Part shown: piece after piece, positions 37,401 through 46,560 of the stretch | Numbering within the stretch: position 1 is the first letter of the stretch | Layout: each line of letters begins with the position of its first letter | Assembly (NCBI GenBank): GCA_033060915.1 | Contig: CM065388.1 | Location: 22,583,501 to 22,647,500, forward strand | Reading direction: 5' to 3' | DNA: 64,000 nucleotides | DNA from: Euryodendron excelsum | Lineage: Eukaryota; Streptophyta; Magnoliopsida; Ericales; Pentaphylacaceae | Position numbers and translations under genes: made by a program | The notes under the pieces: model-generated | Seen by the model: only the letters and a program-made list of their open reading frames with translations | Database searches by the model: none | What the model was told of the DNA's origin: nothing

Positions 37401-40101
37401 TTTATTTTCAGGGGATATGTTTAACATGTGATTCTGCCTCTTTTGGGTAAATTGCAAGCATGAAGACGCCTAGAGCGGTGCCATGCTTTAGAGATGATGT
37501 ACTCTCTTTTGCGACAATTAAACATATGTATTATACAGCCTTATGTATGGCCTAGAAACTAGCAACAACTTCTTGTATCCAATTTTGTTTTACAGATGTG
37601 AAGTTCGACTTATGCACTTTCCTTTATGAATGAAAATGAATGCACATCCATCGTCTCTTAATATTTTACGCTTCTGCTATTATGTTTATAATTGATCATA
37701 AATTACAGGTGCACAAAACATCATTTTTGTTGAGACTTTTGCTAGCAATGCTATTGGCCAGTCACTATTCTAGATTCTATGATGATATGGGTCGGGTGTC
37801 ATGTCACCTCTTCAAGGACTAAATCCCATTACCTTTCTCCAACATGGACTAGTGCCTAGAGCATAACCATGATATTTCAAGGACCAACAGTAGCAGAGAA
37901 ACCTCAAGACCTACCCAAAGCTTGCATCTTATCCTACCTTTAATCCATGGAAGCTCTGAAAAAGTATCAGATGTGGGTGACATTGAAGATATATGTCTCA
38001 TCAAAAGATGAAAGAAATGGATTGATCTAAAAAACTGGATTGAGGATTTTTCCATACAACTTCAATCCCTTCACACATCAACCACCACCTCTTTCACAAT
38101 CAGACACTCTTCAACAAAAGCCTTAGAATCCTAATACATAGACCATTCCACTTCTCTATTATTGCATCGACTACTTGATCCAATATTGTGGCCATTCCAG
38201 TTGCCTATTATTACATATTCTACCTGAATCAATATTCTATTGCAACTTTAGTCACCTAGATAAAAGACTCAAATAGGCTACATAATGGGCCAGTGGATGG
38301 GAAATAATGTCCACTAGATATAAAAAATTTCCTTTCCACTATTTGGACTACAAGTGGTTTACATCTCCAGATATGATAATAAAGCGAATCTGATATTTGG
38401 ATGGTGATTGAATTAAGATAAATATATGTCGACATTCATCACAATTTAAACCAAAATCCAATATCAATCCAAAGTTTCACAAAGGAAATGTCAACAATAT
38501 ACATTGTTTATGATAGGTATGATTTTGATAAATCAATAGCAAAAATGACAAAACAATCACGTAGGAACCAAAACAAGAATAAATTCATGCAAGTTAAATA
38601 ACAAAATGACAAATATAACGTTAATTTTCAGAAAAGGTATTACAATTCTAATTTCCCAATTCAAAAATCCAACCATAGGTAAGTTTGAGCATGAATGAAA
38701 TAAAGAGAGAGAATAAGAAGGAAACCAAAAACCTTAGGATCAGATATGATTAAGTAAGAAGATGAGAACATAAAGAAAGGAAAGAGAACCAACTACTCTC
38801 TATCTCTCCGTGCGTGCGCACACGAGCATGCACGTAGAAACAAGGAGAATGAGGTGGTCTCTGGCAATGTTCAGCTGACAAAGTTTTATCATGTAGTTAG
38901 TCACAATAGCTAGGTGGCTGGTGGCTATGCCTCCCATTTCTCCTGCTGTATATCTAGAGACTTGTTAAGCATTCCTATCTTTGTTCTTTTTACTTTTTTT
39001 CTTTTTCCTTTTTTTTTTTTTTATTAAAGCTCCGTTACATTCTACGAGAACCAAATGTAATTACACCACAGCCGCCTTGGTATTATTTATCCTACCAGAA
39101 GCAGACGTAAGGACCATGCAGCCAGGTAACAAAAATGCAGATCCTATTGTCTACCTAATGCAGGCAAACAAGCATAGCCAAAAGTCATTAAACATTCCAC
39201 TAGCTTTTTGAAGTATGTGTTTGCTTATAAGATCATGTGCCACGTAAACTCTAAATCTCCTCTCCAAAACCTTTTCCTTTATTGTCTCATAACAATCACT
39301 ATAATTTCCCTGCATGGTACGGAATCAACCTCCTTTTGTTCCACACTAACGTCTTTCAAAGTAGGAGGGATGTCAGAATTAAACACGATGCTTATATATG
39401 TATCTACACAATGTCCAACTCACACTTTCAACAAATTGGTGAGCGTTTCAAAAGTAGCAAGCTCTCCCAGGCACTATACCAAATGTTCATACCTTTCTAT
39501 TGCTCTCCAATGCGCAAGAACCTTACCTATTAGGCACTGCATCCAAAGCCAAAATAACAAATCACTTTTGGCCATTCTAAAAATTGTGGCACTGTTCATG
39601 CCAACAAATGCGTTTTCTATCAATCTGATCATAAACGGACCGCACTTGCATCAAACTACTAGCATAAACCTCTATACTGGTATGGCGTAATCGTACCAAA
39701 ATCTTTGATTTTATGAGTATCTTTAATTTTTTTCGTGAAATTTAACTGACACCAAAACCCTAAACCTAGACATTGGCAAACAGAGCAAAATTGAGACCTG
39801 ACAAAGAGAACTAGTTACCGATGGTTCGGAGGTCTTGAAGGTGCTGTCGCATGGAAGCCTCTTCTTTGAGGATCAAATGCAAGGGTTTGCTGGACTGGTG
39901 AGGCTGCGAGGTGACGAAGAGGGCTTCGAGGAGGCGGTCCGCGCCGAGCCTTATGTCAGCGATGAGACGGGAGGCGTGGGAAAGCCTGTCCATTGCCAGC
40001 GCCACCTGCTTGGGTGGAGCCTCCGCGGTTGATTCCAGCGACTCCAGTGGCGAGTGAGCAGGCACCACCACCGCCTGAGGTGGAGCTGGTGCTTGCTGCA
40101 T
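18575..40101 (-). CDS. MED27: Mediator complex subunit 27, intact 7-exon gene
   Basis: MED27 is a subunit of Mediator, the nuclear coactivator that links transcription factors to RNA polymerase II; it sits at the tail/upper-middle junction. Coding exons (minus strand): 40101-39819, 30072-29907, 25395-24942, 19245-19186, 19046-18978, 18877-18834, 18758-18575. They total 1260 nt, giving 419 residues plus TAG, with every junction GT..AG and all phases consistent. The N-terminal part (PPKQVALAMDRL, RLIADIRLGADRLLEALFV, EEASMRQHLQDLR) is the helical MED27 signature; NSWGLHMPLVCPDGAVVAYA and GQAGASAVDRTR follow in exon 2. The C-terminus holds a likely zinc site: Cys358-x2-Cys361 and His411-x2-Cys414. 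The length fits plant MED27 (about 400 residues). The start is the first ATG of exon 1 (MQQAPAPPQAVV). The gene is unusually long because introns 1-3 (about 9.7, 4.5 and 5.7 kb) hold transposons. No lesion was seen in the coding sequence. Confidence 0.95.
18834..18877 (-). CDS. MED27: MED27 exon 6
   Basis: A 44-nt micro-exon encoding HWICSYQTLLSKVC plus two bases of a split Ser codon; it carries Cys358 of the zinc motif. Flanked by GTGCAG acceptor and GTACAG donor. Confidence 0.92.
18978..19046 (-). CDS. MED27: MED27 exon 5
   Basis: 69 nt, 23 codons (EHAAMALQYFLGL... to ...VLHSLL), phase 0 at both ends, so it could be skipped without shifting the frame. Acceptor GTCGCAG, donor GTATTT. Confidence 0.92.
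19186..19245 (-). CDS. MED27: MED27 exon 4
   Basis: 60 nt, 20 codons (GGSYVHARGFSVYH...), phase 0 at both ends. Joins exon 3 ending ...FFSPDE to give the conserved DEGGSYVHARGFSVYHVF block of plant MED27. Confidence 0.93.
19285..19400 (-). mobile_element. tRNA-derived SINE with 8-bp target-site duplication
   Basis: On the minus strand a tRNA-like head contains an A-box-like TAGCTTGAGTGGTA and a B-box-like GGATTTAAGTCC, followed by a body and an A-rich tail (the T run from 19285 on the plus strand). AGCAGCAG flanks it on both sides (19277-19284 and 19401-19408), which fits a target-site duplication. This is the layout of plant Au-like SINEs. It sits about 40 bp upstream of MED27 exon 4. Confidence 0.75.
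20672..21233 (+). mobile_element. LTR-like segment (possible solo LTR)
   Basis: Begins TGTAAGCC and ends ATCACAACA, with a strong TATA box (CTCTATATAAGAGAGGG, about 21072-21088) in the expected place, then a CT-rich leader (21119-21135). GC content is higher than the surroundings between 20780 and 20960. No matching target-site duplication or second LTR was seen, so the borders are tentative. Confidence 0.35.
22455..22790. repeat. Dispersed MITE-like repeat, copy 2
   Basis: Shares ordered words with 6600-7020: GTGGTACGCCACATG, CTAAAATGTGGT, AACAATTAGACATT, TCATCTAAAAATA and TCTGGCCCAC. Non-coding, inside MED27 intron 3. Confidence 0.5.
22990..24430 (-). mobile_element. Defective L1-type LINE fragment, family A
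   Basis: Right to left: RT catalytic box (LPFADDIFLLWGN, near 24340-24370), a broken LPTYLGLPLG and KRHYLSKGGRLTLTKST (24060-24180), LFNKALLGKW-like and YGVGVWKGI-like segments (23700-23840), then after a MITE insertion the zinc-tail start (GLPKVSFFKWTTLG...LTIDIL, 23030-23120). Frames shift repeatedly. It belongs with the LINEs at 9.8 and 27.7 kb. 5' and 3' ends are missing. Confidence 0.75.
23177..23326. mobile_element. Small MITE inserted in the LINE
   Basis: About 150 bp. The left end CTGTGTTTGAATCAAGGATTT and the right end AAATCCAGGTTCCAAACACAG are inverted repeats with a few mismatches, and the body is purine-rich then pyrimidine-rich. It splits the LINE coding region between the linker and the zinc tail. 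Confidence 0.6.
24942..25395 (-). CDS. MED27: MED27 exon 3
   Basis: The largest exon, 454 nt (one base finishing Arg150, then 151 codons). It runs from LALKAFTDQKRRFFPHLDDG through RLDWLKRASSL to ...VAFFSPDE. The region after the DQKRRFFPHL block is Ser-rich. Acceptor CATGCAG, donor GTAATT. Confidence 0.95.
25424..25470 (-). repeat. (GA)n microsatellite near the exon 3 acceptor
   Basis: About 23 GA units, i.e. (CT)n in the MED27 transcript, ending roughly 29 nt upstream of the exon 3 splice acceptor. Confidence 0.92.
26225..26375 (-). repeat. Dispersed MITE-like repeat, copy 3 (partial, inverted)
   Basis: Contains the reverse complement of the family words: GTACCACATTTTAGAGCATGTG then CGGCGTACCACG (compare 22470-22500). 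Only the terminal part is kept. Confidence 0.45.
27690..28960 (+). mobile_element. Defective L1-type LINE, family A, RT deleted
   Basis: The left part encodes the linker between endonuclease and RT (KKRNEEFDRVEVQKIQVLD, 27730-27780; SSSLWLEEGNKNT near 27890; GRMRIDGRLLMEKADIR near 27970-28020). The RT itself is missing. The right part resumes with GRFEVKSFYATLFGAPSK (about 28260-28310), a MITE-like scar starting at 28313, then HDKILTINNPIRGQQ and a CDLCKCDCEFVAHILIHC zinc tail (28390-28500). It ends with AAATTACCTTTACTTAT and an A-rich tail, matching the 3' end of the LINE at 11.8 kb. Confidence 0.75.
29907..30072 (-). CDS. MED27: MED27 exon 2
   Basis: 166 nt: two bases finishing Gly95, 54 codons, and two bases of Arg150. 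It starts RQLENSGVLTDALR and ends GQAGASAVDRT. Acceptor TTGCTAG, donor GTCTGT. A highly conserved MED27 block with no substitutions that break the frame. Confidence 0.95.
32124..32620. repeat. GACAC-rich dispersed element with ~24-bp terminal inverted repeats, copy 3
   Basis: Left end GCGCACCCTAAGAAGCATGG and right end CGAGCTTCTTAGGGTGCAC are inverted repeats, extending to GGACAC / GTGTCC. The subterminal zone is dense in GACACG and CGTGTC words, and the AT-rich middle matches 3829-3960. Likely a non-autonomous DNA element; no target-site duplication is obvious. Confidence 0.6.
33965..33990. repeat. (GA)n microsatellite
   Basis: About 13 GA units following a G run. Confidence 0.92.
34785..35520 (+). 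mobile_element. LTR, plus orientation (left arm of an inverted LTR pair)
   Basis: About 736 bp. The left border is degenerate (TATCATGGCCAGCCAAATT, against TGTCAGGGCCCGCCAAATT in the partner). The right border is CCCATGACA, followed after two bases by TAGTATCAGAGC, which matches a primer-binding site for initiator tRNA-Met at all but one position. A TATA box (ACTATAAATAG) lies near 35320. The upstream half is full of TTCTAGAA and GAATATTC words resembling heat-shock elements. The partner at 35763-36504 is the same LTR in reverse. Confidence 0.75.
35521..35762. mobile_element. Spacer between inverted LTRs, with two facing primer-binding sites
   Basis: Starts with a tRNA-Met-type primer site for the left LTR (TAGTATCAGAGC) and ends with the reverse complement of a shortened one for the right LTR (TGGTATCA, then divergent). 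Inside, 35634-35750 starts TGTCACG and ends CGTGACA, and contains ATTTCACATCGGATAGAAG and CTTGGGCC words typical of small TRIM-type LTRs. Non-coding. Confidence 0.55.
35763..36504 (-). mobile_element. LTR, minus orientation (right arm of an inverted LTR pair)
   Basis: About 742 bp. On the minus strand it begins TGTCAGGGCCCGCC and ends CCTGTGACA. The sequence around the TATA box (AACTATAAATAG) and the stretch TTTGTATAGAATTCTCTA align base for base with the left LTR over long runs. The upstream half (36240-36400) has dense TTCTAGAA/GAATATTC arrays. Confidence 0.75.
39819..40101 (-). CDS. MED27: MED27 exon 1 (start codon)
   Basis: 283 nt: 94 codons plus one base of Gly95. ATG at 40101-40099; no earlier in-frame ATG lies in the 57 bp before the MITE. 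The first ~30 residues are Pro/Ala-rich, then PPKQVALAMDRLSHASRLIA begins the conserved region. Donor GTAACT. The GC content is clearly higher than the introns. Confidence 0.95.
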
Positions 40102-40158
40102 TTCTCTATCACTGTTTCGGCTTCGTTATCTCTTGGAAACTAATCGAATCCGAAATAA

Positions 40159-40653
40159 GGGTCTGTTTGATAGTTGTGGAAGAGAAATGGAAAGGAAGGA
40201 AAGTGAAATAAGAGAGGAAATTGAGAGAAAAGTTTTATTTTGCAATAAAATAAAATAAAAAGAAAGTAAAAAAAAAACTGTTTATTACTATTTAAAAATA
40301 AATGAGTGTTTCGATGTAACTTATTTAATAATTTATGAACTATACTTATTACTTTTTTAAAATGTGTTTAAGTAAATAGTTTAAAAAAATAGTTTATGTC
40401 TAATCATATTTTTAAAAAAAATTATTTTTAAAGGTAACTCTTTCAAAATAACTTATAACTTATTATAACTTATTGCTTATAAACACCTCACACAAACACC
40501 TCATAACAGGATAGAACAAAGAGAATAATAGACTAATTATTAAAAACAAAAGAGTAAGTAAAAGGGGAAAAAATAACTCTCTTCTAAACTAAAAATCAAA
40601 ACAAAGAAATTCTCTTTCCTTGCCTTTCTTTTCTCAAGTATCAAACAGAGCCC
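40159..40653. mobile_element. MITE just upstream of MED27 start codon
   Basis: About 495 bp. Left end GGGTCTGTTTGATAGTTGTG and right end CTCAAGTATCAAACAGAGCCC are inverted repeats, and the similarity continues inward for roughly 45 bp (AGAGAAATGGAAAGGAAGG against CCTTGCCTTTCTTTTCTC). The AT-rich middle is non-coding. No clean target-site duplication. It occupies the place where the MED27 promoter or leader must lie. Confidence 0.7.
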
Positions 40654-40870
40654 AAAGGACCAGGCTCGGGCTCTGAGATAGCCTGTTAAATGTCCATTTA
40701 CCAGCCCATTTGTTTCTGATTTATTTCATGTGTTTATTATTTTTATTTTCAAAACTTTTATAAATACGAAAACAAAAACATAATATTTTCTTTTTTAAAC
40801 AAATCTGGCGCATGGTTTTGTAGCCGTCATGCAACTACTCTGGTAATACATAATCAAGAACCTTTATCCC

Positions 40871-41077
40871 AAGAGTGGTCTTGTCATCTCCAACGCATTT
40901 GGCGGGGAGCATTCTAGAGCGGATAATTTAGCTAAAGAGGTTTCACATGACTCCATGGAACTCCAACTCTTCTGTCGGCCATCATCCTATGTTCAGTCTA
41001 ATTTGCCTCGAGATTATTTGTGGTTGGCTGTGAGCAAAAGAAGTCAGTCAATCAGCGCATTTGTTACCCTCGCATAA
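40871..41077 (+). mobile_element. LINE RNase H C-terminal fragment
   Basis: An open stretch reads GGEHSRADNLAKEVSHDSME ... PRDYLWLAVSKRS and ends at a TAA (41075-41077). The ADNLAKE block is the end of the RNase H domain of plant LINEs. Only this piece is present; no RT lies beside it. Confidence 0.55.
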
Positions 41078-41313
41078 GATATGAAGGGTTGCCACTGCCA
41101 AGGCTCATGCGAGAAACTTCTATATTGAATAATGGATCCAGTTGGATGATTGTTATGGTCTCCATGCAAGAGAAGATGGACTGCATTTGTCGAGTTTGTC
41201 TCAACTATAATACAAGGGAAATGCATGTCCTACGCATTGGTTAAAACAGTGTGTGTTTCGCTCTCCTTTTTTGCACTCGAGATGACATGTGAAAAATATA
41301 AGTACTCTTTTTG

Positions 41314-41997
41314 TTAGAACTCATCCTCCAAGAAAGACAAGTACCACTAGAACTAGAACTGAAGCTAAAATTGACTTGAATTAAGGTTTTTTTGAAAAAA
41401 ATTTAGAGTCCCCACCTAACTTTGTTAAAGTAAGTTAGGTCACTCAAAATTAAGTGCAATCCAAAAATTAAACTTATGATTTTAAAAAGGTTTTGAAAAA
41501 ATTTCTTCAAAAGAGAGTTTTTTTTGGAGAAAACAAGTTGTTTGGTAACCTTGGGAAAGATTTAAACCCTTTTTGAAAATAACTCCGTTCTTGATCTTTT
41601 AAAAACAGTTATTCTAAGTTCGGAGTTTAGTTGCGTATAGGAAATATGCACTAGGTTATCACCATGTCCCGCCCTTGCAGTTCCTATATGTATTTTCACC
41701 TTAGATTTACTCATTTAGAATCTTTGGTCATCCAATGTCCACTTATATCCATTTTAAGAATTTTGAAAAGAAATTTGAGTCATCAATTTAGAGTTGATAT
41801 GATGCATGATATGCAAATGTATGGAAAGAATTTGAATAGAGATTTTGGAAAGGAAATTGAAATTTTGAAAAATGTTATGACCTCACCCATGAGAATTGTT
41901 TACGTATCCCTTTGTTGAAAATTAAGTCAGTCGAAATTTAAACTCAGGGTCCGATTGAAAATAGACACTTTGGGGTCTTATTTGATTTGAAAAGACA
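41314..41997 (+). mobile_element. Fragment of the same LTR family as 56072-60806
   Basis: Aligned by eye with 56125-56870: both share (G/C)CCACCTAACTTG/TTAAAG-type text, GGTTGTTTGGCAACC against AGTTGTTTGGTAACC, AAATAACTCC, the CCTATATGT(A/C)T region, and TATGACC...TACGTATC...GAAAATAG. The first ~50-80 bp of the LTR are absent here, and similarity stops at the CACTA end at 41998. Confidence 0.65.
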
Positions 41998-42690
41998 CAC
42001 TACAAGAAATTTGACATTTAGTGAAGAAAGTATTGGTGAGGAAACCAAATTTAACGCTAAAGGTACCTTTTTTTGCATGAAAAACCATGATTCCTTACTA
42101 AAGTATTCAAATAACCATATTTAGCAACAAACAAAAAAATTTGTCGCAAATACTTGTTGCAAAATCTTTGGTGAAAAATATTTTTTCGAGGGATGTGTGG
42201 CGGGAGAGTGAATTTGTAAGGAAAAGTAAAATTCATCACGAATGGTGATTGGGGAAAAAGTATTAGCGAGGGGTCGAATAGATCATCACTAAAGGTTATG
42301 AAAAAATTATTTTGGCGTCAAAAGCATCTGGTTGCAAAAAAACTTCAATACTTATTGGCGTCGAATTGTGTGCTCGTCGCTGATTCTAAAGGTATAAACC
42401 TTTTGCAAGGCATACTGTTCCTCACTGGACGTATAATATAAAGACTTTAGCAAGGAAGTAGTAGGGTCCTTACTAAAAAAGTAATCAATATTTGTTATAG
42501 CGACAAAATACAAAACTTCCTTATTAATGGTAACCACAAAAATAATTGGTGGGAATTTTTTGTTTGGCGGAAAAAATTTATTAACGAGAAGACATAAATT
42601 TCCTTGCTAATGGTGCTCAAAATTGAGTCTTTAGTAAGGAAATTATAGATTCCTTGGTAAAAGGAGCAACTAGTTTTAGTTTTTAAGAGC
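41998..42690 (+). mobile_element. CACTA (En/Spm-type) transposon terminal region
   Basis: Starts CACTACAAGAAATTTG, the canonical plant CACTA terminus. The following ~650 bp repeat words of the type ATTGG(C/T)GA(C/G)G and CACTAAAGG in both orientations, as in CACTA subterminal regions. The opposite terminus (TTTCTTGTAGTG) was not found, so this is one end of a degraded or non-autonomous element. No transposase. Confidence 0.65.
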
Positions 42691-43774
42691 ATAATAATTA
42701 AGACTTTATATGATATGTGACTATGACTAATTTTACTACATTATTTCTACTTATAAAATATTAGTATAGTACTACTACTCCTACTTTAAAAAATTATGTA
42801 CTATTTATTTTGACGTGTGGAAAACTAATTATAAATAAATATGTAACTAGCTAGTCTGTCCCTTTTTACATAAATACCAAATTATTTGGCATTTTGACTT
42901 AATAAATTATATTATATGATCGGCTCCAAGATATGTGATAGAAAGACCGCAATCGAACGGTTGCAATGTTGTCTACTCAGAAGCTCCGAGATCGATCCAC
43001 AGGGAAGACAGTTGTTGTCCAATCCAATAAGAGAACCCACGTTTGATATAGCAAAAGCACAGAAACCAAGAACAACGGGGAAAGGAAAAGTGAAAAAAAA
43101 ATGATTTGAGTCGTGTGAAACGGTTATTTGTATGTAAACCAATGCAGAGAATTGATATTAAAACCTAAGTAAAGACAATCTTGGCTCGAAAAAATCCAGC
43201 GACTAAGTATTCGGTAAACCTACAAGGTATTGAATGAACTCAATTCAATGGTGACAACTTACACCTTTCAATCGAAAGATTTTGCATTTAAACCCAATAA
43301 AGATTCTCTCTCTTCATTCAATGTTTGAAACATTATACTCCATAGCATTCATATCAGGGATTCAAGCAGAGTCTATGCAGTAACGTAAGTCATGAACCCA
43401 CTAGAATATGATCACAAAAGTAAGGTTTCTGGATAAGAGAATAAATAAGAGATGATATGTGAATTAACGGATATAAAATAATTGCCCGATGTAATAGTAC
43501 CTTATGTGACTACTTAAAACCCTAGTCGCTTTCTCGTTCGTCACCGAGAAGATTGATAATTAGTTACCTATAACGATTAGAGACTTAACGCGCAATGGAA
43601 AAGAAAACTCCCAAGCTTATATTATAACTTGACCTCCGAATTATTGAATTGTACATATTCAAGAACAAAAAAAATAACAAGTGTCCTCCCAAAAGCTCTC
43701 AAAAGCCGCTCTATATTACGTAACCCTAACAAACTGAAAACTTGTCCTTTTTATAGGTACTCAGCTAATAAGGA
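42691..43774. other. Unclassified repeat-like non-coding stretch
   Basis: Contains CCGAGATCGATCCACAGGGA (about 42985-43005) and a segment with ACCCTAGTCGCTTTCTCG. Both look like transposon non-coding regions I have met in plant genomes but cannot name. No coding capacity. Confidence 0.3.
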
Positions 43775-45832
43775 TGTTAGCCCAAAAGACAACCCAAGAG
43801 GGGGGGTAAATTGGGTTTTTCGAAGATTAATAACAATTAAGATTAATTAAAATTAATCTAACCAATGTAACAGTGATCAATCTATATGTAATGCAATGTA
43901 ATCAAAAGAAGAAAAGAAAACAGAGCATAAGAAAGAATATAGAGAGTTACCGAGGTTCAACCACAAACCATAGTCTACGTCCTCACCCCAAGATCCCCTT
44001 GAAGTCTTCTTTCACTATGTAATCTCCAATTACAAATGGGTTGCTGATTGACCAAGTATTCAGCTCACTATACAAGAACTTCTACCCAAGTTCTTCAGCT
44101 ACCAAGTGGTTTTGTCCAAGCTCCACTCAAACTTACAACAGTTTTTCTTTCTTAAAAGAACTCTCAAACTCTCACTTACAAGTGTATAAAAATATACAAG
44201 TGACTCACAAACTCTCTAACAATAGTAGAATATATAATCAAAGCTCACAAAGTAAAGACAAGAGGAATATTCAAGAATTTCAGTTAATTAGTCAATTGAA
44301 TCTTGTTTCTTGTCTCTCTTCTTGTTATAAATACAGCTAGAAGCTTGTATATAAACCCCTGTATTGATTTCATCCGTTAGAGATTGTTGGGCTTTATTTA
44401 ATGCACGTCCAGTCCATTATAACATTAGAAAAACTAATCGTTATATTCCAGGGGTCGACTCCAGGCTTGTAGAGTCAACACTTCTGGTTCTACATTTACC
44501 AGATGTTGTCCACTATCTCCATAAGTCCACTCTTTATATCAATGAGTCGACTCCTTGTTCATTCTGTCTTCACATCATTTTGCTTCTGTAGTCATGAGGT
44601 GACTCTTCAATTTCATGAGTTCGTTCTTTGTACAGAAAACTTGGTTCAGGTTTCATGAGTCGATTCTTTATATCAAAGAGTCGGCTCTTTGCTCATTTAA
44701 TCTTTAAGTTTTCTGCGTCTGTCTTCATGAGGTGACTCCTCATTTCCATGAGTCGGCTCTTTGTCCATTTGGTCTTCAGGCTTTTGCTTTTATGTTCATG
44801 AGGCGACTCTTCATTTCTATGAGTTCGCTCATTGATCATTTTGCCTTCAAGCCTTTTGCGTTTGTCTCCATGAGGCGACTCTTCATTTCCATGAGTTCGC
44901 TCATTGCTCAGAAATCTGCATTCTGTCTTCCAAAGATTCATATCATCTCAGCAACAGTATAAGATCTTCAAGGAATCTTCTTTTGGGGGTATGATGATCA
45001 ATCAAATCTCTTTAACTCATTAAGGTTATCTTTTATTTAATTTAGATTGAATCAATCATTTGATATACATCTTTTCTTTACTTTTAAACTGTCACAGCTT
45101 CATTAGATCAATGTTGTTCTCTTCTTCTTCATTTGTAAAGCTTCCTCTTTCATTGTAGAACACTCTCTTTCAATGCCAAGCTTTCTCAAATATGTAGAGC
45201 TTCACAATGCTTCATTGTCGATTGCTTCTTTATGCTAAAAGTTCTTCTTTGTTCTTTAAAATCACCTCAATGAGACTTTTGCAAACTTGATGAAATCTCT
45301 TCATGCATATTATCTACATTGATTCTTTATATCTTAAAAGAATTCTTCACTTGGATTTCATGTAGAGATCAGACAATTAATGTGAATCTTCTTATCAAGC
45401 AACTTCAATCATATAATCTGGATTTGATCTTTGCATTCTTGATGAAGTCTTCTCTTGAGCATTTTCAATCTCTTCAACAAATGAATTGTCTTCAACTGAT
45501 ATTGCATATTCTAATGAAGTCTTCAATTTTTCTTGATTACAAGTCAGTCTTCAATGAATTTATGTATACTTGATGAAAGCTTCATTTGAACACCTTCAAT
45601 CTCTTCGAATATAAAACATTTGTTTAAAGTAGAAATATGCGTCAATCCTCTGTTTGGTTCATTGCATAGCTTTTGGAATTCAGTGCTTGATCTTGAACTT
45701 GTTGTACATTTACTTTGACATGTATTAGACTTAAGTTGAAGTTTAAGTCTAAATTATGAACTTTATTAATCTACACATTAAGTAAATGCAGTAGTAAAAT
45801 AACACAAGGTTTAGTTATCATCAAAATCAACA
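43775..45832 (-). mobile_element. Putative copia-like solo LTR (about 2 kb)
   Basis: On the minus strand it begins TGTTGATTTTGATGATAACT and ends CTTGGGTTGTCTTTTGGGC then TAACA, so TG...CA. The C-run/CTCTTGGGTTG ending and the TTTTGATGATAAC start are typical of SIRE/Maximus-like LTRs. No TGGTATCAGAGC primer site follows its end (below 43775), which favours a solo LTR. The five flanking bases differ (AAGGA, TGGAA), so no target-site duplication. Inside, 44580-44920 carries a ~70-bp tandem array. Confidence 0.5.
44580..44920. repeat. ~70-bp tandem array with CATGAGTCG words
   Basis: The words CATGAGGTGACTC / CATGAGGCGACTC and CATGAGTCGGCTC / CATGAGTTCGCTC alternate, with near-complete units at about 44728, 44798 and 44870 and worn ones before them. 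Confidence 0.8.
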
Positions 45833-46560
45833 TGGAATCAACCTTGAGTCAACAAAGGAAATAAAAAAATTGCAATAAAATCTTGTGCTTGATCGTCAAG
45901 ACGCTAGATTTTTGCGTCCTAACGATAAACCAAAACTGGATATTCTCCATTCTGCTCGTCAGGATGGAATAATACAACGTCCTAATGATGGTGCTCTCTT
46001 CTTTACAATTTTTCTTCATCTCGAATCTGGACATCAGGACGATCCATCATTACGACCTGACGATATCTGGGGCTGAACTTTACTTCCAATCTGGACATCA
46101 GGATGCTATTTTGCATCCTGATGATAAACCGAAACTAGATATCCTCACTTCTAGTCATCAGGACAGAATAATCTAGCGTCTTGACGATGGTGCTATTTTC
46201 TTTACAATTTTTTTTCATCTCGAATCTGGGCATCAGGAAGATCCATCGCTACGTCCTAACGACATTTGGGGCTGAACTTTACTTCTAATCTGAATATCAG
46301 GATGCTCAGAAGTTGCTTCTTGACGATGAGCTCCTTTTAAGTTTGTTACCTTCACTAGTCGTTGAGACGATCCGCAACTGTGTCCTGACGATGCTTCTTT
46401 AATAGCTTCACACTTTTGCCTCTCTTTTACCTCGAAAACTTGCAATAATGCCAAGAAGCCAATTAATACCAAATAACTACTAAAAAACCATCTATATAGC
46501 TCCTTCAGGCTTAACAAAAGCTACTTAGAAGATTAGGATTGTACTTTTACCGAAATCACA
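45833..46560 (-). mobile_element. Putative gypsy-like 3' LTR
   Basis: On the minus strand it starts TGTGATTTCGGTAAAAGTAC directly after a G9 tract (46561-46569) that can serve as polypurine tract. The other border is guessed at 45833, where ...TTGATTCCA gives TG...CA. It contains a ~199-bp tandem duplication (45924 and 46123 both start GATAAACC) rich in GTCAGGACG/CGTCCTGAC words. Similar GTCAGGACG words recur at 54360-54600. Confidence 0.4.
45924..46315. repeat. 199-bp tandem duplication with CGTCAGGACG dyads
   Basis: Two copies (45924-46122, 46123-about 46315) share GATAAACC, AATAATA/AATAATC, TTTCTTTACAATTTTT, CATCTCGAATCTGG, GGGGCTGAACTTTACTTC. Each contains short inverted words CATCAGGA / TCCTGATG able to pair. 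Confidence 0.8.

Larger units (their letters stand above)
30073..39818 (-). other. MED27 intron 1 (about 9.7 kb)
   Basis: The largest intron. It carries a GACAC-rich repeat (32124-32620), a GA microsatellite (33965-33990), and two inverted LTRs (34785-36504). The remainder (30073-32100, 32650-33950, 34000-34780, 36510-39800) is AT-rich with no supported gene. Around 33600-33790 GATTAATT/TTAATTAA words recur. A 160-codon open frame at 39208-39690 (+) has no recognisable similarity. Confidence 0.85.

Noticed and set aside
39208..39690. 160-codon plus-strand open frame in MED27 intron 1
   Set aside because: No family motif, AT-rich codon mix, no splice or promoter context; looks like chance.
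41020..41244. Carbohydrate esterase or GDSL-like fragment (EDGLHLSS text in another frame)
   Set aside because: Only about eight residues look familiar and stops surround them; too weak.
44580..46320. CRISPR-like regularly spaced repeats
   Set aside because: Units are contiguous tandem repeats in LTRs without unique spacers, in a plant genome.
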